Below, piece after piece: positions 17,101 through 23,785 of a DNA stretch of 35,376 bases. The position numbers and the translations under genes were made by a program. The notes beneath the pieces are model-generated. The model was given only the letters and a program-made list of their open reading frames with translations. It did not search any database and was not told the DNA's origin. The DNA is from Fibrobacter sp. (GTDB lineage: Bacteria; Fibrobacterota; Fibrobacteria; Fibrobacterales; Fibrobacteraceae): NCBI GenBank assembly GCA_016285835.1, contig JAEERM010000023.1, forward strand, positions 1 through 35,376. The letters run 5' to 3'. Positions within the stretch are counted from its first letter, which is position 1, and the number at the start of each line of letters is the position of its first letter.

Positions 17101-18274
17101 TGGTGAGCCCGTTGTCATGATGCCGTACCAAAAGGGTTACATAAAATTGGATTCCAATCTGGATACGCTGAAAGCGCTTGACAAGGTAAAGCTAAGCGGT
17201 TCTGTTTCTGGAATAGAAAACGGAAAAGTTCACCTGTCACTTAGAGATGGTCGATACAATAAAAAGTTGTATGTCGGCTACGAAATTGCCAATAGTACGG
17301 ATACCGTCTCGAAGGACTCTGTTGTACGTAATTATGCTACAGAAAAGAATGATTCCGTGATTATCATACATAAGGATACTTTGGCCGTTTCCATTGATGG
17401 AGCGTTAATCTATTCGGAAGATGTCAATGTTGTAAATGGCCGCTTCAATGTTGAATTTATAACACCCCGAAAAATGTCTTTTGGTGATACTGCTGTTGAA
17501 TTCCAGGCTTGGGCGTATTCTGATAAAGTCAAGCCGATTTCGCGCTATTGGAAGGAGGGGATTGTCATTTCCGGGATGTCTTCGTATGCTGATTCCATTC
17601 ACGATGAAACCCCGCCATCGATATATATCCAGCCTTGCCTCAGCGGCTTCAAACCGCTAAACTATGCCGATAGTCAGGTTGTCGACCTGCAATCGCCCGC
17701 TTGCTTGCAAGTCATATTTGAGGATTCTACGGCATTGGACTATCGCGAACAGGCTGACGAAGGTATCACGTTTGAAATTGTGGGCTGGCAGACTCCGTTC
17801 CATCCTTACCCGTACTTGGAGCAGACTTCCAAGCGTGCCGTGGTCAAGATGAATTTTGCATCGGAATCGTACCCGGAGGGCCGTTATGTGTTCAAGGCCG
17901 TTGCTTACGATGTATTAGGTAACCGGGGTGAAAAGACGGTAATCGTGAATATTACCGACGAAATGAAGTCGGGCCTTGCCGATGTGTTCAATGTGCCGAA
18001 CCCGATGGGCAAGAAGGGAACGACGTTCTACTTCAAGAATTATGCCGGGGAACGGGGAAAGGTGAATATCTTTATATACAACCAGAACGGAAAACTGGTC
18101 AAGGTGATAAAGAACGCCGTCTCGGGTGTTACGCATTGGGATGGCCGCGATAATCACGGTCGTCTCCTGGCAAACGGTCTCTATCACTATGTCGTGCGGA
18201 ACGAAGCAGCCGCGACGGAAGAGTTCAAGAAGGGTGTCTGGAAAAAGAAGCAGAAACTGCTGATTTCTAGATAG
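14129..18274 (+). CDS. PorU-like type IX secretion sortase 2 (peptidase C25)
   Basis: 1381 residues from GTG 14129, collinear with porU-like 1 over the whole length. The start MISSLKKF aligns codon by codon with MICMFKKF of the first copy; TTG 14141 is the alternative. Catalytic His863 (YFGHAS) and Cys897 (NSFSCSTSKFDD) are both kept, so the protein should be active. The C25 domain, the DETPPSIYI and FKAVAYDVLGN beta modules and the FlgD-like end from about residue 1287 are all present. The main difference is an insertion of about 28 residues after VGYE (around 17290-17390), rich in Asp, Lys and Val. The two copies may serve different cargo or anchors. Its own -10-like TATTTT (14117-14122) could allow separate expression. 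It ends 20 nt from the convergent yicC with no clear terminator. Confidence 0.88.
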   Translation: MISSLKKFLLLLLFFVTFGVASTVIEDSRSRLVLEDMAYAPMNANALEGEVYRQYSVALPSNEKPTVRVAKVSLVPLQLPASKVDSVRIQPLFVGTPYMRDGLWICDIVVPLFEKHGRKVSLRKKFELSVEFARAASGVYPGKRAVDRVINRKAAARFGVERGKARKALRRAATQSDLDRVKFLATLRVGDRDVASFSEDGQYAVRFETLRKALETLNRENDIDGLSIDKICIYGANPDTLSDKVPGTDLITPNQIFEIPIEIRDHSRCSRSPCPADKIFGPGDSLLFVGYGTSIWKRMDKEDPTYKNGTMDYFHSYSPYSFYQSFLVGYKNSGKGMRVSTLSSPAGSAKTVPFLRYVRGEKDVTLRDSYFGKDLEWDETSGKEWFWFWHSRFDSTTLFNASLTKDLPQTVDLPGFVKDGKNYVAVSYFPFRSVQSSTAERDGDQMGGAELSAQSYEWRMQNLNFSMDVNGKIFRGGTLVPGGNFRLDNVPLKAKGNTYSLTMLPDSVQYSRFDGFTVAYEWLPQTDDAEWVLPGAVSGIIKVPVKGSDLRLMKFKDYVPQGLLPIENGFAKDSIAAGDDVRYLLYRKGSFHRENDILVEAIPNHEKGVLENLSAINNKTEYLILTPTEFARTANELAKFRSEGGAIATFKTSVVQVEDIYRYYKGGSLSPVAIRNYLAYAKSMCPNLKYVLLVGYGHYDYRGLIQKMPNFIPPFEKEDAVSEDFYGVLDSGEVVLYGDYDIDLVVGRLTVVSEDEFRIYLSKAMDYDSVGRYDHSSWRSTLILAADDAKNDNKEDNTGHTAKLEDLARTIDEMSREKKYRWNQKKIYLLDYKENSSGQKKDAAQHMIDALNQGALITNYFGHASVTDWAGEGLLKTSYIPRLHNKKLYTILNSFSCSTSKFDDGKTVSLTHSFVVSPDKGGIAAIGATRETFANSNELFATGFMRSALFDSLVTLGDAFLNAKKIRSADEMGDPRSFSGRRYNSERYVLFGEPVVMMPYQKGYIKLDSNLDTLKALDKVKLSGSVSGIENGKVHLSLRDGRYNKKLYVGYEIANSTDTVSKDSVVRNYATEKNDSVIIIHKDTLAVSIDGALIYSEDVNVVNGRFNVEFITPRKMSFGDTAVEFQAWAYSDKVKPISRYWKEGIVISGMSSYADSIHDETPPSIYIQPCLSGFKPLNYADSQVVDLQSPACLQVIFEDSTALDYREQADEGITFEIVGWQTPFHPYPYLEQTSKRAVVKMNFASESYPEGRYVFKAVAYDVLGNRGEKTVIVNITDEMKSGLADVFNVPNPMGKKGTTFYFKNYAGERGKVNIFIYNQNGKLVKVIKNAVSGVTHWDGRDNHGRLLANGLYHYVVRNEAAATEEFKKGVWKKKQKLLISR
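14538..14640 (+). repeat. Two palindromes inside porU-like 2
   Basis: CCGGGGTATACCCCGG (14538-14553) is a perfect 16-nt palindrome at the position matching 9564-9581 of the first copy. An 11-bp stem CGGCGTAGAGC (14602-14612) / GCTCTACGCCG (14630-14640) with a 17-nt loop follows, as in the paralogue. Confidence 0.85.
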
Positions 18275-18294
18275 CCGTTCCTGCTTCGATTACT

Positions 18295-19176
18295 TTACGC
18301 AATATTCAGCGACTGCTCGCGGATGCACTCGATCTCGTTCTTGAGTTCGATGGCAAGCGCCGCGATGTCGGCGCTCTGGCACTTGGTGCCAAGCGTATTC
18401 GCTTCGCGTCCCATTTCCTGAAGGATAAACCCGAGGTTTTTCCCTTGTGCCCCGCCCTTCTTGAGCGCGTCCAGGAAGAGCTTGTTGTGGCTGTGGAATC
18501 GCGTGATTTCTTCGTGGATGTCGAGTTTGTCGGCCATGATGCAGGCTTCTTGCAAAAGGCGCACGTCGTCGATTTCGCTGTCCTTCATCAGGGCGTCCAC
18601 GCGTTCCTTGAACTTGACTTTCCATGTCTCGATTCGCTGCGGGTCCAATACTTCGACCTTCGCGAGAACGTCTTCCAGGTGGGCGACGCGCTTTGTGAGG
18701 TCGGCGGCGAGGTTCGCGCCTTCTTTTTCGCGCATGGCAATCACGCCGTCGAGTGCCTTGTCAAGTTCTGCCTTCAGGTGCTTTTCCCAGGCTTCGTTGT
18801 CGGCACCTGCATCGGTAAATTGCAATACTTCGGGAATCGCGAGGATATGCTCGAGTTTGATTTCGCCTGCGATACCGTACTTGGCCTGCATGGCCTTGGT
18901 GATTTCCACGAACTTGCTCACTGCCGTCTCGTTGTAGCACACGGGAATGTTCCCGATATTGCCTTCGCCGAGCGTGATGGAAAGGTTTACCGAGCCTCTG
19001 GCGAGTTTTTCTTTGATTTGTGCCTTGAAGTCGTTCTCGAGGTAGGCGAAGTTTTTCGGGATTTTTGCAGAAATTTCAAGAAAGCGACTGTTCACGCTGC
19101 GCACTTCGATAACGCAGGTGGTTCCGTTCAGGGTGGATTCGCTCTTGCCGAATCCGGTCATAGAAATAATGGACAT
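18295..19176 (-). CDS. yicC: YicC/YloC-family endoribonuclease
   Basis: 293 residues, typical family length. The N-terminus MSIISMTGFGKSE matches the conserved YicC start, which fixes ATG 19176 rather than the in-frame ATG at 19215. Further family blocks are EVRSVNSRFLEIS, the KEKLARGSVNL segment and the C-terminal AC.MADKLDIHEEITRFHSH...KGGAQGKNLGFILQEMGREANTLG.K. YicC proteins are metal-dependent endoribonucleases that affect RNA turnover and stationary-phase behaviour. The gene is often next to gmk in other bacteria, but not here. TATAAT lies 6 nt before the start and there is no Shine-Dalgarno, so the mRNA may be leaderless. Confidence 0.94.
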   Translation of the reverse strand: MSIISMTGFGKSESTLNGTTCVIEVRSVNSRFLEISAKIPKNFAYLENDFKAQIKEKLARGSVNLSITLGEGNIGNIPVCYNETAVSKFVEITKAMQAKYGIAGEIKLEHILAIPEVLQFTDAGADNEAWEKHLKAELDKALDGVIAMREKEGANLAADLTKRVAHLEDVLAKVEVLDPQRIETWKVKFKERVDALMKDSEIDDVRLLQEACIMADKLDIHEEITRFHSHNKLFLDALKKGGAQGKNLGFILQEMGREANTLGTKCQSADIAALAIELKNEIECIREQSLNIA

Positions 19177-19182
19177 GCCCCA

Positions 19183-19188
19183 ATTATA
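19183..19188 (-). promoter_or_regulatory. -10 box of yicC
   Basis: A perfect TATAAT on the minus strand is followed by TGGGGC and then the ATG at 19176. A transcript from this box would begin at or within a base or two of the start codon. Confidence 0.6.
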
Positions 19189-19259
19189 ATAAAAAAGAGC
19201 GCTCCATTTGTTCATTAGAGGAATAATTCAACTTTGATTGTAGGTTCTGGTAAAGGCGC

Positions 19260-19288
19260 TTGATTTTCGTTGTTTTGAACTATATATT
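19260..19288 (+). promoter_or_regulatory. Promoter of the FISUMP lipoprotein gene
   Basis: TTGATT (19260-19265) and TATATT (19283-19288) are 17 nt apart, a good sigma-70 arrangement. AAGGA at 19304-19308 is the Shine-Dalgarno for ATG 19317. Confidence 0.6.
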
Positions 19289-19316
19289 TAGGAATGTCAT
19301 AAGAAGGATGAACATA

Positions 19317-20171
19317 ATGAAAAATTTGCTGTCTTTGGGAGTTTCTGCATTTTTATTTATGGCCTGTAGCGACACAGGGTCTGTTTTTGAAGTTCCGCTT
19401 CCCGGTTCTCTCGATTCAGAAGAGCCGGTTTCTTCTTCCAGTATCGTTAAGAAATCGTCCTCCTCAAAATCGAAAGAGGATTCTGAGTCCAACAAAGGGG
19501 AAGATAAAAGCGAATACAATTCCAGTACAGGAATCTTGAAAGATCTTCGCGATGGTCAAACTTACAAGACCGTGGAGATTGGCGAAGGTGAAAAAGCGCA
19601 GATTTGGATGGCGGAAAACTTGAACTATGCGTATAAAGTTTCGACAGCCAAATTTGATTCATCTAGTTTTTGTTATGATAATGACCCTAAAAATTGTGAA
19701 AAGTACGGACGATTGTATTTGTGGAGTGCGGCTATGGATAGCGCTGCCGTTTTCAGTGATGCTGGAAAAGGGTGTGGTGACGATACAACATGTAAATCGG
19801 CACAGATTGTTCGCGGAATTTGTCCTAAAGGTTGGCATTTGCCTGATTCTTTGGAATGGCATATTTTTATTGAGACGATAGAAGGAAATGAATATTCGAA
19901 CACGAAAAAAATTAAATCTACAAGCGGTTGGATTTCTTCTGATAGTGGGGACGCAAATGGTACTGATGAATATGGTTTTTCTGCACTTCCTGCAGGCTTC
20001 TTATATAATTTATACGACGAATTCAAAGATCTAGGAAAAATTGCCTATTTTTGGGCAAATGGAGAGCATAATTACGCAGGCAAAGCCGTACATTTGTACA
20101 ATTACGGTCAGATAGGAATATTCACTGACTATAAGGATCGAGGGTATTCCATCCGATGCCTAATGGACTAG
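19317..20171 (+). CDS. FISUMP-domain lipoprotein
   Basis: 284 residues. MKNLLSLGVSAFLFMAC is a lipoprotein signal with Cys17. ATG 19317 is chosen over ATG 19308 because AAGGA lies 8 nt before it, whereas it touches 19308. A Ser/Lys/Glu linker (SSSS, KKSSSSKSK) spans about residues 37-70. The Fibrobacter succinogenes major paralogous domain (TIGR02145) follows: LRDGQTYKTVEIG, WMAENLNYAY, a Cys-paired block CYDNDPKNCEKYGRLYLWS, ICPKGWHLPDSLEW, FSALPAGF, YFWANGEH and the end YSIRCLMD. FISUMP proteins are abundant in Fibrobacter and probably act at the cell surface; their biochemical role is unsettled. The gene looks richer in A+T than its neighbours. It is a single-gene unit with its own promoter and terminator. 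Confidence 0.93.
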   Translation: MKNLLSLGVSAFLFMACSDTGSVFEVPLPGSLDSEEPVSSSSIVKKSSSSKSKEDSESNKGEDKSEYNSSTGILKDLRDGQTYKTVEIGEGEKAQIWMAENLNYAYKVSTAKFDSSSFCYDNDPKNCEKYGRLYLWSAAMDSAAVFSDAGKGCGDDTTCKSAQIVRGICPKGWHLPDSLEWHIFIETIEGNEYSNTKKIKSTSGWISSDSGDANGTDEYGFSALPAGFLYNLYDEFKDLGKIAYFWANGEHNYAGKAVHLYNYGQIGIFTDYKDRGYSIRCLMD

Positions 20172-20180
20172 CATATACGA

Positions 20181-20209
20181 AAAGCCCCGCGCCATGGACG
20201 CGGGGCTTT
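20181..20209. terminator. Bidirectional rho-independent terminator
   Basis: AAAGCCCCGCG (20181-20191) pairs with CGCGGGGCTTT (20199-20209) around a 7-nt loop; A and T runs flank both sides. It serves the FISUMP gene and the convergent metX-metW gene. Confidence 0.92.
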
Positions 20210-20229
20210 TTAAATGGTTTCGAGCGCGA

Positions 20230-22023
20230 TTACTTCTTGCTGATAGTCGCAATCACATGTTCGGCGCCGAAGTTCGGGATGCCGATGGCGGTGAGGACCT
20301 TGCTCAGCGTGTGCTCGCTCTGGAAGCTGATGTTCTCGATGCGGAACCCTTCCTTTTTGCAGAGCGTGTAGAAGTCCTTTACCGTCAAGAGGCGGATGTT
20401 CGGCGTGTCGTACCACTCGTAGGGCAGTTCCTTGGACTTGGGCATGCGACCGTGGAGCATGAGGCTTCCGCGGGTAGTCCAGTGCCCGAAATTCGGGAAC
20501 GTGACGATTGCCTTCTTCGCGACGCGCAACAGTTCGTTCAGGAGCGCCACGGGGTCGCGGATTTCCTGGATGGTGCGGTTGATAATCGCGTAGTCGAAGC
20601 TGCCGTCCTTGAGGTCCGAGATGCCGCGGTCGTCCAAGTCGCGTTGGATGACTTGCACGTCTTTTTCGAGACAGTCCAGAATGCCGGTGATGTTTTTTTC
20701 GATGCCGAAACCGGTGACTTTCTTCTTCTTGGCGAGGTAGTCGAGCAAGTCGCCGCTGCCGCAACCAAGGTCAAGTACGTGGCTGCCTTCTTTCACGAGT
20801 TTGCCGAGCAGTTTGAAATCGCTCTCCTCGTGGAACACGGGTACTGCCTGCGTGCCTTGCTGCGGGATAATTTTTGAATCCAGGAAACGCCCCACGGCCT
20901 TGCCGAGTTCGCCTACTTCGATGAGGAATCCGTCGTGGCCAAATTGCGTGTCGAGTTCAAGGCTCGTGACGGATTTGCCCACGTTCAAAAGCGCGCTTGT
21001 GATGCGGCGGCTTTCGTGCGGCGGGAACAGCCAGTCGGTGGAGAGGTTTACGTTCAGCACTTCGGCGCCGATATCCTTGAAGGCGTTTTCGATGCTGCCG
21101 TATTCCGTTTCCAAGTCGAATGCGTCGGTCGCGTGCGCGATATGCAAATAACTGTTTGCGTCAAAACGGTCCACGAACTTTTTGCCCTGGTAGCGCAGGT
21201 AGCTTTCGATGGGCAGGTTCAGGTCGAACGGGGTCGAGTACGTGACGGCGTGGCTCTTGTTCTCTTGCGCCTGTGCGCGTTTGAACTTCTGTTCCATGCC
21301 GATGGCCGAAAGGTAGGTGATGTGCGCGAGCTTGCGGGCGTTTGCGAGGCCCACGTCGGGTTTTTGCGCCTTGTCGTAGTAGTCGCCGCCGTTGAAGTAC
21401 GGGTCCTGCGTAATCACGTCGCGGGCCACGACTTCGAATCCGAGCGCTTGGCTCGAGAAACGTGGCGAACTTGCGATGATTACGATGCGCTTCACTTGTT
21501 CGGGGTAGTAGATGGCCCACTTCATGGCCTGGAAACCACCCATGGAGCCGCCCAGGACGCAGTAGAATTCCTTGATACCGAGGCCGTCGGCAAGTTCCTT
21601 CTGAGCATGCACCATGTCGCCGATGGTGATGATGGGGAAGGTGCTGCCGTAAGGCTTGCCCGTGCGCGGGTTGATGGTCGCAGGGCCTGTGGAGCCCTTG
21701 CAACCACCCAAAATGTTGCTGCAGACCACGAAGAAACGGTCCGTGTCGATTGCTTTGCCGGGGCCGATGAGTTCGTCCCACCAGCCGGGCTTCTTGTCGT
21801 TCTCGGTGTACCAGCCGGCGGCGTGCGCATCGGCGGTGAGCGGCGAGCAAATCCACACCGCGTTGTCGGCAGTGGCGTTCAGCTTGCCGTAAGTCTCGTA
21901 ACGGATCGTCAGCGCAGGGAGCGTGCTTCCGTTTTCCAGCACAAAACCGGCCTCGCCATAGTCCTTGACGAAGTCCTTCGGCTCCACGGGGCCGATGCTG
22001 GATTTATGCAAATATTCACTCAT
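20230..22023 (-). CDS. metXW: Homoserine O-acyltransferase MetX fused to MetW
   Basis: 597 residues from ATG 22023. Residues about 1-385 are an alpha/beta-hydrolase of the MetX family: LGGSMGGFQAMKW with nucleophile Ser160, Asp330 in STDWLFPP and His363 in FGHDGFL. It acylates the homoserine hydroxyl (acetyl or succinyl donor not decidable here) for methionine synthesis. Residues about 400-597 are MetW, a SAM-dependent-methyltransferase fold with LDLGCGSGD (417-425), DYAIINRTIQEI, FPNFGHW and the MetW-typical YEWYDTPNIRLLT. The two are normally separate neighbouring genes; here the frame is uninterrupted across the linker IPQQGTQAVPVF. The start is chosen because MetX homology begins just after it and TATATT lies 7 nt upstream; longer in-frame starts run through that box. 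Expected to be cytoplasmic. Confidence 0.94.
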   Translation of the reverse strand: MSEYLHKSSIGPVEPKDFVKDYGEAGFVLENGSTLPALTIRYETYGKLNATADNAVWICSPLTADAHAAGWYTENDKKPGWWDELIGPGKAIDTDRFFVVCSNILGGCKGSTGPATINPRTGKPYGSTFPIITIGDMVHAQKELADGLGIKEFYCVLGGSMGGFQAMKWAIYYPEQVKRIVIIASSPRFSSQALGFEVVARDVITQDPYFNGGDYYDKAQKPDVGLANARKLAHITYLSAIGMEQKFKRAQAQENKSHAVTYSTPFDLNLPIESYLRYQGKKFVDRFDANSYLHIAHATDAFDLETEYGSIENAFKDIGAEVLNVNLSTDWLFPPHESRRITSALLNVGKSVTSLELDTQFGHDGFLIEVGELGKAVGRFLDSKIIPQQGTQAVPVFHEESDFKLLGKLVKEGSHVLDLGCGSGDLLDYLAKKKKVTGFGIEKNITGILDCLEKDVQVIQRDLDDRGISDLKDGSFDYAIINRTIQEIRDPVALLNELLRVAKKAIVTFPNFGHWTTRGSLMLHGRMPKSKELPYEWYDTPNIRLLTVKDFYTLCKKEGFRIENISFQSEHTLSKVLTAIGIPNFGAEHVIATISKK

Positions 22024-22030
22024 ATGCATA

Positions 22031-22036
22031 AATATA
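22031..22036 (-). promoter_or_regulatory. -10-like TATATT box of metX-metW
   Basis: On the minus strand TATATT is followed by TATGCAT and then ATG 22023. No Shine-Dalgarno is present, which suggests a leaderless mRNA. No SAM riboswitch-like fold is seen upstream. Confidence 0.5.
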
Positions 22037-22208
22037 GTAAAAAGAGGGACCGGTTGGTAGATGGCGGGAATCGGATGCGAGGGCGAATAATGATATGACG
22101 GTTGGCGGAGGGAGTCGTCCATGCCCATGAAATGCTGAAAGAATCGCAGATACGGGCACTTCCGAACGGATTTCCCGAACGAGAGTATTGGTAAAGACTA
22201 TCGCCCGC

Positions 22209-22234
22209 TATAATAAAAAAGTAGAGCTTTTTTA
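22209..22234 (+). promoter_or_regulatory. TATAAT box followed by an A/T hairpin
   Basis: TATAAT at 22209-22214 lies upstream of the FdtA gene. TAAAAAAG (22214-22221) and CTTTTTTA (22227-22234) form a hairpin with loop TAGAG. This could be a promoter with an early attenuator, or the tail of an untranslated RNA. The 278-nt divergent gap 22024-22301 shows no credible gene. Confidence 0.3.
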
Positions 22235-22289
22235 TCTTTATTTCTCATAAAAATGAAGTGTGTTCCTTTTTTTGATTTCATTAATAACT

Positions 22290-22295
22290 TATATT
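22290..22295 (+). promoter_or_regulatory. -10-like TATATT box of the FdtA gene
   Basis: TATATT is followed by AGCGGT and then ATG 22302, again only 6 nt from the start codon. Confidence 0.5.
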
Positions 22296-22301
22296 AGCGG
22301 T

Positions 22302-22718
22302 ATGAATTGGAAAGAACCGCAGATTATAGATATCCCGATTGTCCACGACCAGCGCGGCAACCTTAGCGTAGTCGAAGGTGGCATGGACATTCCGTTCGAT
22401 ATCAAGCGTCTTTATTACCTTTACGACGTTCCTGGCGGTGCGACACGTGGAGGTCACGCCCATAGGAATCTGCAACAGCTCATTATCGCTGCAAGCGGTA
22501 GTTTCGATGTCATTCTCGATGATGGAAAAAGTCGACAAAAATTCTCGCTGAACCGTTCCTACCATGGATTGTACATTCCGACGATGCATTGGCGTGAAAT
22601 CGAGAATTTCTCTTCGGGCGCGGTGTGTATGGTTCTTGCGTCGGAACATTACGATGAGTCCGACTATATTTACGAATACGATGATTTTATTCGCGAAGTT
22701 ACAGCGAATAACGCTTAA
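22302..22718 (+). CDS. fdtA: dTDP-4-keto-6-deoxyhexose 3,4-ketoisomerase (FdtA/QdtA type)
   Basis: 138 residues, a single cupin domain of normal family length. ATG 22302 gives MNWKEPQIIDIP, the usual family start; residues encoded upstream would only add a hydrophobic stretch. The signature GGATRGGHAHR (45-55) contains the two histidines (52 and 54) used to shuttle protons in FdtA/QdtA. HWREIENFSSGAVCMVLASEHYDESDYI is the conserved cupin C-terminal part. It turns dTDP-4-keto-6-deoxyglucose into the 3-keto isomer for a 3-aminated sugar; sequence reading alone does not separate the galacto product (FdtA) from the gluco product (QdtA). The matching aminotransferase is encoded at 23786-24922. rmlA and rmlB are not in the window. 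It ends 6 nt from the convergent acyltransferase gene. Confidence 0.92.
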   Translation: MNWKEPQIIDIPIVHDQRGNLSVVEGGMDIPFDIKRLYYLYDVPGGATRGGHAHRNLQQLIIAASGSFDVILDDGKSRQKFSLNRSYHGLYIPTMHWREIENFSSGAVCMVLASEHYDESDYIYEYDDFIREVTANNA

Positions 22719-22724
22719 TTTGTA

Positions 22725-23687
22725 TTAGAAATTTTTTGTAAAATAAATGTTTGTGGCGGGCTCGCTTCCGAACGCTTCTTTGAACCGGAAGAGATTCGTG
22801 TTCAAGAAATTTCCTCCGTCTTCGGTCGAAATACCCCAAGAAAAACGGAGGTAGCCGTTTTTGGCGGCTTCGCGCATCACGTTGATGAACAGTGCCGTGG
22901 TCGCATTGGTTGCGTTCTTGCTTTCGTCGGGAGCGAGGTACTGGAAATGTAGCACTTTCGGGTTGTCAAAGGCGAACAGCATGATTCCGGATAGGTATGT
23001 CTCTTTGTCCCACATCCCGCGGAAAATGAGCTTGCCCGGGAATCGCTGTTGCAAATCGCGGAGCTCGTCAATCGTGTGGACGGGATGCGTTTTGTATTTC
23101 GCCTTCGAAATCACGAGAAATTTGTAGAATAGCTCGAGTTCGGAATCTTCAATTGCGCGGTAGGTGAGCCCATGGGCTTCGGCGTTGCGGAAATTTCTGC
23201 GACATTCTCCCTTGCATTTCAAGAGTGGATCTTCGCCTGCATCAAGCGGGGTGATGCAACTGAGTTCCGTGTGCCTCGTGTAACCGTGATGCTCGAGGAG
23301 GTATTCCAGCAAGTCGTTATTTCCGCTGCAAAAAGCTTGCGCGGTAATTTTAAGTTTTGTGCTCTTGTACTGGCTGCGGAGGTAATTGTCGATGGTTTCG
23401 ATAATTTCGATCATCCGGCTGGCACTTGTGAAATCCTTCGAAATGACGGGGCCGCCGAAAGTGGAACCCTGGTGCGATACGAATGTCGCGTTAGAGATGT
23501 TTCCTGGGACCGCGGCAACGATGATTCCACTTTTTTCGACCAGGAACGAAGCATCTTCAAAACGCCCTTCCGGGTGGTAGTTCAGGAACTTGCGCGTCTG
23601 CAGGAACGTCCCGTTGAAGGCGTCGTGCATCACAAAGTGGTCCCAGCGGGCTTCCATCTCCCTTTTGTAAGGTAGGATTTCAAACAT
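22725..23687 (-). CDS. FemAB/GNAT-like acyltransferase
   Basis: 320 residues from ATG 23687; a TTG 6 nt upstream is less likely because TAATAT sits directly before it. The protein has two GNAT-like halves. The block CRRNFRNAEAHGLTYRAIED resembles the RRN.RKAEK.G helix of the FemAB family (aminoacyl or acyl transfer to amino groups), and LIFRGMWDKETYLSGIMLFAFDNPKVLHFQYLA is the acyl-donor-binding core. It is placed between the genes for a 3,4-ketoisomerase and its 3-aminotransferase, on the opposite strand. N-acylation of the amino sugar, the job of FdtC in known pathways, is therefore a reasonable guess. Peptidoglycan cross-bridge synthesis is the alternative. The substrate is not readable from sequence. 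Confidence 0.75.
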   Translation of the reverse strand: MFEILPYKREMEARWDHFVMHDAFNGTFLQTRKFLNYHPEGRFEDASFLVEKSGIIVAAVPGNISNATFVSHQGSTFGGPVISKDFTSASRMIEIIETIDNYLRSQYKSTKLKITAQAFCSGNNDLLEYLLEHHGYTRHTELSCITPLDAGEDPLLKCKGECRRNFRNAEAHGLTYRAIEDSELELFYKFLVISKAKYKTHPVHTIDELRDLQQRFPGKLIFRGMWDKETYLSGIMLFAFDNPKVLHFQYLAPDESKNATNATTALFINVMREAAKNGYLRFSWGISTEDGGNFLNTNLFRFKEAFGSEPATNIYFTKNF

Positions 23688-23693
23688 ACCCAA

Positions 23694-23699
23694 ATATTA
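23694..23699 (-). promoter_or_regulatory. -10-like TAATAT box of the acyltransferase gene
   Basis: On the minus strand TAATAT is followed by TTGGGT and then ATG 23687, a 6-nt gap with no Shine-Dalgarno. Confidence 0.5.
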
Positions 23700-23716
23700 G
23701 AAAACTTTTGTGCGGA

Positions 23717-23746
23717 TTGGCGGCGTGTCCCTTTTTTTGCTATTTT
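23717..23746 (+). promoter_or_regulatory. Candidate promoter of the aminotransferase gene
   Basis: TTGGCG (23717-23722) and TATTTT (23741-23746) are 18 nt apart, in the divergent gap before the aminotransferase-flippase-GT2 operon. The match is moderate. Confidence 0.35.
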
Positions 23747-23785
23747 CTCCGAGAGATTGAAAGATAGGGTTGACCTTTGGCAAAG

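Noticed and set aside
20230..22023. Possibility that the MetX-MetW fusion is a frameshift artefact
   Set aside because: The frame is continuous through a plausible linker and both domains are complete, so no shift is needed to explain it.
20935..22098. Long open plus-strand frame opposite metX (387 codons)
   Set aside because: It mirrors the conserved MetX coding sequence, has no recognisable domain and spans the metX promoter.
22253..22297. 14-codon open frame just before the FdtA gene
   Set aside because: No Shine-Dalgarno, no leader-peptide pattern such as repeated codons, and it runs through the TATATT box; chance is more likely.
22024..22301. SAM or other riboswitch before the metX-metW gene
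   Set aside because: The -10-like box is 7 nt from the start codon, leaving no room for a leader, and no riboswitch-like helices were found by eye.
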